64,000 nt of DNA from Streptomyces sp. NBC_01353 (GTDB lineage Bacteria > Actinomycetota > Actinomycetes > Streptomycetales > Streptomycetaceae), in the NCBI RefSeq assembly GCF_036237275.1, contig NZ_CP108352.1, positions 3,348,001 through 3,412,000 of the forward strand, in the 5' to 3' direction. The position numbers and the translations under genes were made by a program. Below, piece by piece: positions 60,127 through 64,000 of this stretch. The notes beneath the pieces are model-generated. The model had not been told where the DNA came from, made no database searches, and saw only the letters and a program-made list of their open reading frames with translations. Every line of letters begins with the position of its first letter. Within the stretch, counting starts at the first letter, position 1.

Positions 60127-61674
60127 CTACGCCAGCGGGCCGGTGACCGGCTCCACGGCCGCGACGAGCTTGCCCTCGCGGACGAAGACGTCGGCCGCCT
60201 CCAGGTCGGGGGCGAGGAAGCGGTCCGGTCCCGGGCCCTCGACCCCTGCGGCGCGCAGGGCCTCGATGGCGGCCTGCGAGGCGGGGGCGGGGGTCAGGCC
60301 GCGGCGGAGCTCGATGCCGCGAGTGGCGGCGTAGAGCTCGACGGCGATGATCCGGTTGAGGTTGCCGATCGCGGTGCGCAGCTTGCGGGCGGCGGACCAG
60401 CCCATGGAGACGTGGTCCTCCTGCATCGCGGAGGACGGGATGGAGTCGGCGGAGGCCGGGACGGCCAGCCGCTTCATCTCGCTGACCAGGGCGGCCTGGG
60501 TGTACTGGGCGATCATCAGGCCCGAGTCGACGCCGGCGTCGTCGGCGAGGAAGGGCGGCAGCCCGTGGGACCGGTTCTTGTCGAGGAGCCGGTCGGTGCG
60601 GCGCTCGGCGATGGAGCCGAGGTCGGCGGCGGCGATGGCGAGGAAGTCGAGCACGTACGCGACGGGGGCGCCGTGGAAGTTGCCGTTGGAGCGGACCTGC
60701 CCGTCGGCGAGCACCACGGGGTTGTCCACGGCGGAGGCGAGCTCGCGCTCGGCGACCAGGCGGGCGTGGGCCATCGTGTCGCGGCCGGCGCCGGCGACCT
60801 GCGGCGCGCAGCGCACGGAGTACGCGTCCTGGACGCGCGGGGCCTCCTCCTCCTGGAAGTGGCCGGTGAGTCCGGAGCCCTTGAGCACGGCGAGCATGTT
60901 GGCGGCGGAGGCGCCCTGGCCCGGGTGCGGGCGGATGGCGTGCAGCTCGGGCTCGAGGACCTTCTCGGTGCCGAGGAGGGCCTCGAGGGAGAGGGCCGCG
61001 GTGATGTCGGCGGACTTGTAGAGGGTGTCGAGGTCCGCGAGAGCCATGATCAGCATGCCGAGCATTCCGTCGGTGCCGTTGAGGAGGGCGAGGCCCTCCT
61101 TCTCGCGGAGCTCGACGGGCCGGATGCCGGCGGCGGCAAGGAGCTCGCCCGCGGGCTTCACGGTGCCGTCGGGGCCCTCGGCGTCACCCTCGCCCATGAG
61201 GGCCAGGGCGCAGTGCGAGAGCGGCGCGAGGTCGCCGGAGCAGCCGAGGGAGCCGTACTCGTGGACGACCGGGGTGATGCCGGCGTTGAGGACGTCGGCC
61301 ATGGTCTGCGCGACCTCGGGCCGGACACCGGTGTGCCCGGAGGCGACGGTCTTGAGCCGCAGGAACATCAGCGCGCGCACGACCTCGCGCTCGACGCGCG
61401 GGCCCATGCCGGCGGCGTGCGAGCGGACGATGTTGCGCTGCAGCTGGGCACGGAGTTCCGGGCTGATGTGCCGGGTGGCGAGCGCGCCGAACCCGGTCGA
61501 GACGCCGTACACGGGCTCGGGCTTGGCGGCGAGCGCGTCGATGACGGCGCGGGCGTCCGCGAGGGCCTGTACGGCCTCGGTCGAGAGCTCGACGTGGGCG
61601 CCGTGCCGGGCGACGTCGATGACGTCCTGGGGGGTGGTGCCGGACGTGCCAAGGACGACGGTGTGCATATCCAT
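60127..61674 (-). CDS. hutH: Histidine ammonia-lyase
   Basis: A 515-residue enzyme converting L-histidine to urocanate and ammonia, the first step of histidine catabolism. The self-formed MIO electrophile arises from residues 145-147, here Cys-Ser-Gly (GSLGCSGDLAPLSH) where most family members have Ala-Ser-Gly. Other markers are YGVSTGFGAL with the catalytic Tyr, SNGNFHG and QEDHVSMGW. The start is ATG 61674 (AGGGTG upstream) or ATG 61668. It stands alone, without the other hut genes nearby. Tyr/Phe ammonia-lyase activity is unlikely given a His at the MIO-proximal selectivity region. Confidence 0.93.
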   Translation of the reverse strand: MDMHTVVLGTSGTTPQDVIDVARHGAHVELSTEAVQALADARAVIDALAAKPEPVYGVSTGFGALATRHISPELRAQLQRNIVRSHAAGMGPRVEREVVRALMFLRLKTVASGHTGVRPEVAQTMADVLNAGITPVVHEYGSLGCSGDLAPLSHCALALMGEGDAEGPDGTVKPAGELLAAAGIRPVELREKEGLALLNGTDGMLGMLIMALADLDTLYKSADITAALSLEALLGTEKVLEPELHAIRPHPGQGASAANMLAVLKGSGLTGHFQEEEAPRVQDAYSVRCAPQVAGAGRDTMAHARLVAERELASAVDNPVVLADGQVRSNGNFHGAPVAYVLDFLAIAAADLGSIAERRTDRLLDKNRSHGLPPFLADDAGVDSGLMIAQYTQAALVSEMKRLAVPASADSIPSSAMQEDHVSMGWSAARKLRTAIGNLNRIIAVELYAATRGIELRRGLTPAPASQAAIEALRAAGVEGPGPDRFLAPDLEAADVFVREGKLVAAVEPVTGPLA

Positions 61675-61765
61675 ATTCAGCACCCTACGGACTGAAGACC
61701 AACATGTCACTAGTCATCCGCCGGACGGGCCCTTACGTCGGCGCAGCTCACTCCCCGCTCCACGA

Positions 61766-62488
61766 TCACCGAGCGTTGATGTCGACCGGCAGCCTGCTGT
61801 GGCCCGCGAGCCTGGCCTCGGCCGGGGCGTCCTCGGGCAACCCGGTCACCACGGCATCGACACCGATCCAGGTGCTGCCCACGGGCCTGGGCCCCGTCGC
61901 CTTGATCCGATACCGGACGGTGCGCTCGGCGCCACGGGGCAGGGCGGTCCCGCCGACGGTCTGGTAGAGCACGGCGACATCGCCGGCGACCACGATGTCG
62001 GCCGCGCGCCAGCGACCCGCGGCCGGATCCCAGCGCTCGGCGCGCAGGCCCCAGTCGGCGGGACCGCCCTCCTCCCAGGAGGGCTCCATGGCGAGCCCGA
62101 TGGCGAGACGCGCGTAGTCGCGACGGGTGTCGTTGCGCAGGGTGACGGCGAACTCCTGAGCGGGACCGCCTCCGCGCACGACGAGTCGGCCGCCCTTGGT
62201 GACGGGGGTGACGGTGACCTGGGCCCGTACGGGGCGGGAGGGTGAGGGGGAGGCGCTGGGCGCGACCGAAACGGTGGGCGAGGGCCGGGTCGCGCTGGGC
62301 GTGGGACTCGGCTCGGCGACGACGGACGGGGACACGGTCGGAGCGGTGGCCGACGGCGTCACCGTCGCGGTGGCCGTGACGCGCGGCGCCTCCGATGCCT
62401 TCCCGCTCGCGCCGCCGCTCTTCTCCCCGCACGCCGTCAACCCGACGACGAGCGCCGCCCCGACCACGACCACGACAGCGCGCCTCAT
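61766..62488 (-). CDS. Secreted lipoprotein with Ser/Thr/Pro-rich linker, unknown function
   Basis: A 240-residue lipoprotein: signal peptide with lipobox LTAC (Cys near residue 20), a ~75-residue Ser/Thr/Pro/Ala linker, then a beta-sandwich-like domain (VRGGGPAQEFAVTLRNDTRR, YARLAIGLAMEPSWEEGG, LPRGAERTVRYRIKATG) like a DUF11/immunoglobulin-type module. No enzymatic motif. AAGGGG lies upstream of ATG 62488. It resembles signal-peptide/beta-sandwich proteins that streptomycetes export in numbers; role unknown. Confidence 0.75.
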   Translation of the reverse strand: MRRAVVVVVGAALVVGLTACGEKSGGASGKASEAPRVTATATVTPSATAPTVSPSVVAEPSPTPSATRPSPTVSVAPSASPSPSRPVRAQVTVTPVTKGGRLVVRGGGPAQEFAVTLRNDTRRDYARLAIGLAMEPSWEEGGPADWGLRAERWDPAAGRWRAADIVVAGDVAVLYQTVGGTALPRGAERTVRYRIKATGPRPVGSTWIGVDAVVTGLPEDAPAEARLAGHSRLPVDINAR

Positions 62489-62693
62489 GCCCCACCCCTT
62501 GTCCGCCCGGCACCGCACCGAAGGCAGCAGATCGTCTCGCGGGACGGCCCCCGGAGTCCAAGGCCCGGCGTACCTCGTTACACACCCGGGACCGGCCGGC
62601 TGCCGGACGGCCGGGGGCGCCGCGTCCCCGCGAAGCGGCCGTACACCTCATGGATGGTGCCCGACGGCCCCGCGGTCCTGCGGAGCCCCATCC

Positions 62694-63344
62694 TCAGTGC
62701 CGGCCGGCGCGGGCCCGCCGCAGCCGCAGGCCGACTGCAGCGCCGACGAGCGCGATCCCGACCAGGCCGGCCGTGGTCCACCAGCCCGTACGGTCACCAC
62801 CGCCGGTGGCCACGCCCAGGGAGGACGAGGGCGAGGACGGATCGGTCGGACGTGTCGCGGACGAGGAGGGTGCGGCGGAGGACGGCGCCGGCGCGGAGGG
62901 GACCGGGGCGGGCACGGACGCGGTGGGGGTGAGGGCGCCGGGCGGCACCGGGTCGACCACCGGAACGGCGATCTCCGCCTCCCCGTGGCCGAGGGAGGGG
63001 AACCCCACGTCGACGGTGACCTTCCAGGTACCCGGAGCGAGGACTTCCGCGGTCATCCAGCCGGCGCGCGTGCCGGGGACGCGGACCAGTCGCCACGGCC
63101 CCATGGAGCGGGTCCGGTCGAGGCTGGTCGCGTTCACCGTGGCAGCGACCGTCTCCTCGACGGCGTCCCCGTCGTTCTCCCAGGTGATCTCGGTCGTGAT
63201 GTGACCGTCTCGCTGCCCGGTCACCGCCACCTTGACGGTATCGCCGTGGGCTCGTGCGGCGGACGGTACGGCCAGGGCCTGGGCGAAGAGCATGAGCAGG
63301 AAACCGAGGCCCGTGAGGGCACGGAAAGCGTGGCGTGTACGCAT
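62694..63344 (-). CDS. Secreted, C-terminally membrane-anchored protein of unknown function
   Basis: A 216-residue exported protein: signal peptide ~1-32 (ALTGLGFLLMLFAQALAVPS), a beta-sandwich domain beginning HGDTVKVAVTGQRDGHITTE, with GTWKVTVDVGFPSLGHGEA, then a Pro/Ser-rich linker, a membrane helix (WWTTAGLVGIALVGAAVGL) and a basic tail. The mature N-terminal His and topology recall CopC/YcnI-like copper proteins, but the copper ligands of those families are not evident. AGGAG 10 bases before ATG 63344 supports the start. Confidence 0.72.
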   Translation of the reverse strand: MRTRHAFRALTGLGFLLMLFAQALAVPSAARAHGDTVKVAVTGQRDGHITTEITWENDGDAVEETVAATVNATSLDRTRSMGPWRLVRVPGTRAGWMTAEVLAPGTWKVTVDVGFPSLGHGEAEIAVPVVDPVPPGALTPTASVPAPVPSAPAPSSAAPSSSATRPTDPSSPSSSLGVATGGGDRTGWWTTAGLVGIALVGAAVGLRLRRARAGRH

Positions 63345-63503
63345 CGTTGCGGTGCTCCTGGTGCGTGAGATGCGGTGGGGACGCGGTGCGGTGAGGACGC
63401 ACCGCGGGGGAACCGATGCGTCGGTGGACGGTCGCGCGCGGTCGCCGTCCACCGACGCCGGATCACGTGACCGGGGCGCGCGGGCCCGGTCCGACGGCCG
63501 AGG

Positions 63504-64000
63504 TCAGGAGACCTTCTGGACCGTCCACGCCTGCGCAGCACGGCCGTCCGTGCGCTGGAGGTCGAGCAGCCAGCTCCCGTAGTACGGGCGGTTGCTCACC
63601 GTCAGGGCGTAGGTGCCGCTCGGGTCGGTCACGGTGATCGCTCCGCCGCGGCTGGACAGCTTCCACTTCTGCGTGGCGATGCCACCGCAGGACTGCTGGG
63701 CGACCCACATGCCCGCGGCGGGGGCGCCTCCCGTCTGCAGGCACTTGCCCGAGACCGCGGAGCGGAGGCGGACGAGCCCGCCGCCGGCGTCGTCGAACAG
63801 CCACTGCTGCTGGGCGTAGCCGTTGGCCCGCGCACCGACGAGCACCGTGCCGTCGGCGGAGCGTCCGCCCCACACCTCGGCAGCCATGCCGGTGCCCGCG
63901 TTGCCGAGGGTGTAGCGGGTGCCGGGGGTGGTCGTGCCGCCGCTCGCGTCGGCCGTACGGAAGGAGGTCGCCCGTCCTGCCCCACTGTCTCGGCCGGACC
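63504..64000 (-). CDS. Ricin-type beta-trefoil lectin domain protein (5' end cut by window)
   Basis: The C-terminal ~164 residues of a protein whose start lies beyond the right edge. The visible part is a ricin B-type carbohydrate-binding domain (PF00652/PF14200) with the repeated Q-X-W motifs QQQWLF, TQKWKL and AQAWTV and matched cysteines (GKCLQTGG, QQSCGG). Such domains are appended to secreted glycosidases and proteases of streptomycetes and bind galactose- or xylan-type sugars. The catalytic part, if any, is not in the window. Confidence 0.85.
   Translation of the reverse strand, partial: SGRDSGAGRATSFRTADASGGTTTPGTRYTLGNAGTGMAAEVWGGRSADGTVLVGARANGYAQQQWLFDDAGGGLVRLRSAVSGKCLQTGGAPAAGMWVAQQSCGGIATQKWKLSSRGGAITVTDPSGTYALTVSNRPYYGSWLLDLQRTDGRAAQAWTVQKVS

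Overview
The window is chromosomal DNA of a Streptomyces species or a very close relative. The evidence is uniformly very high GC, dense genes with GTG/TTG starts and 4-base ATGA/GTGA overlaps, three short chaplins, a rodlin, a melC1-melC2 tyrosinase operon, mycothiol S-conjugate amidase, GTP-dependent PEP carboxykinase, DUF4307 and DUF5949-like proteins, and sortase-type LPXTG/LAXTG tails. I saw no rRNA, tRNA, CRISPR array, phage gene or transposase. Both edges cut a gene: an aminotransferase on the left and a ricin-type lectin protein on the right.

Layout. 0-9.5 kb is mostly housekeeping: the aminotransferase, a small unknown protein behind a perfect 15-bp palindrome, a four-gene TelA operon (solute-binding-like protein, TelA, solute-binding/vWA fusion, small membrane protein), pckG, a hemolysin III/PAQR protein and a TetR regulator. 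9.5-13.1 kb carries a DUF5949-like/VKOR/GH26-like operon divergent from melC1-melC2.

13.1-37.8 kb is a surface and development island. It holds chaplins at 13.2, 17.1 and 33.4 kb, four secreted proteins at 13.7-16.8 kb (one a sortase-anchored protein with a degenerate chaplin module on a Pro/Thr stalk), and a nine-gene tightly coupled polysaccharide operon at 17.7-28.5 kb (DUF3344-like secreted protein, GT4, polyprenyl-phosphate sugar transferase, O-antigen-ligase-like, MurJ-like flippase, NodB deacetylase, GT4, Wzz-like, BcsL-like acetyltransferase). A GH26-like enzyme with a long Pro-rich stalk, an ATP-grasp ligase, a FAD oxidoreductase, an LCP ligase, a DUF255 protein and a rodlin complete it. 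BldN-type promoter motifs (CGTAAC-N16-CGTTGA-like) precede melC1, two chaplins and the rodlin. The simplest reading is that the operon builds a modified exopolysaccharide, the LCP protein attaches a glycopolymer to the wall, and chaplins and rodlin form the rodlet layer.

38-51.9 kb returns to core genes: a large STAND/TPR protein, mca and its small partner, DUF4307, greA, a Drr-type ABC exporter, ilvA, MarR, a sigma-region-4-like protein, DUF1059, cystathionine gamma-synthase and msrA. 52-57.8 kb holds two XRE/MmyB-type regulators, each divergent from a small-molecule enzyme. Between them is an ABC-F protein preceded by an eight-codon leader peptide (MGSYYFFR) and an attenuator-like hairpin, a strong case for antibiotic-responsive attenuation. 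57.8-64 kb has a lipoprotein L,D-transpeptidase, small proteins including a tiny LAETG sortase substrate, hutH, a lipoprotein, a secreted membrane-anchored protein and the partial lectin.

The sequence was read by eye. Hairpins and motifs were checked base by base, but no alignment, HMM or folding calculation was run.
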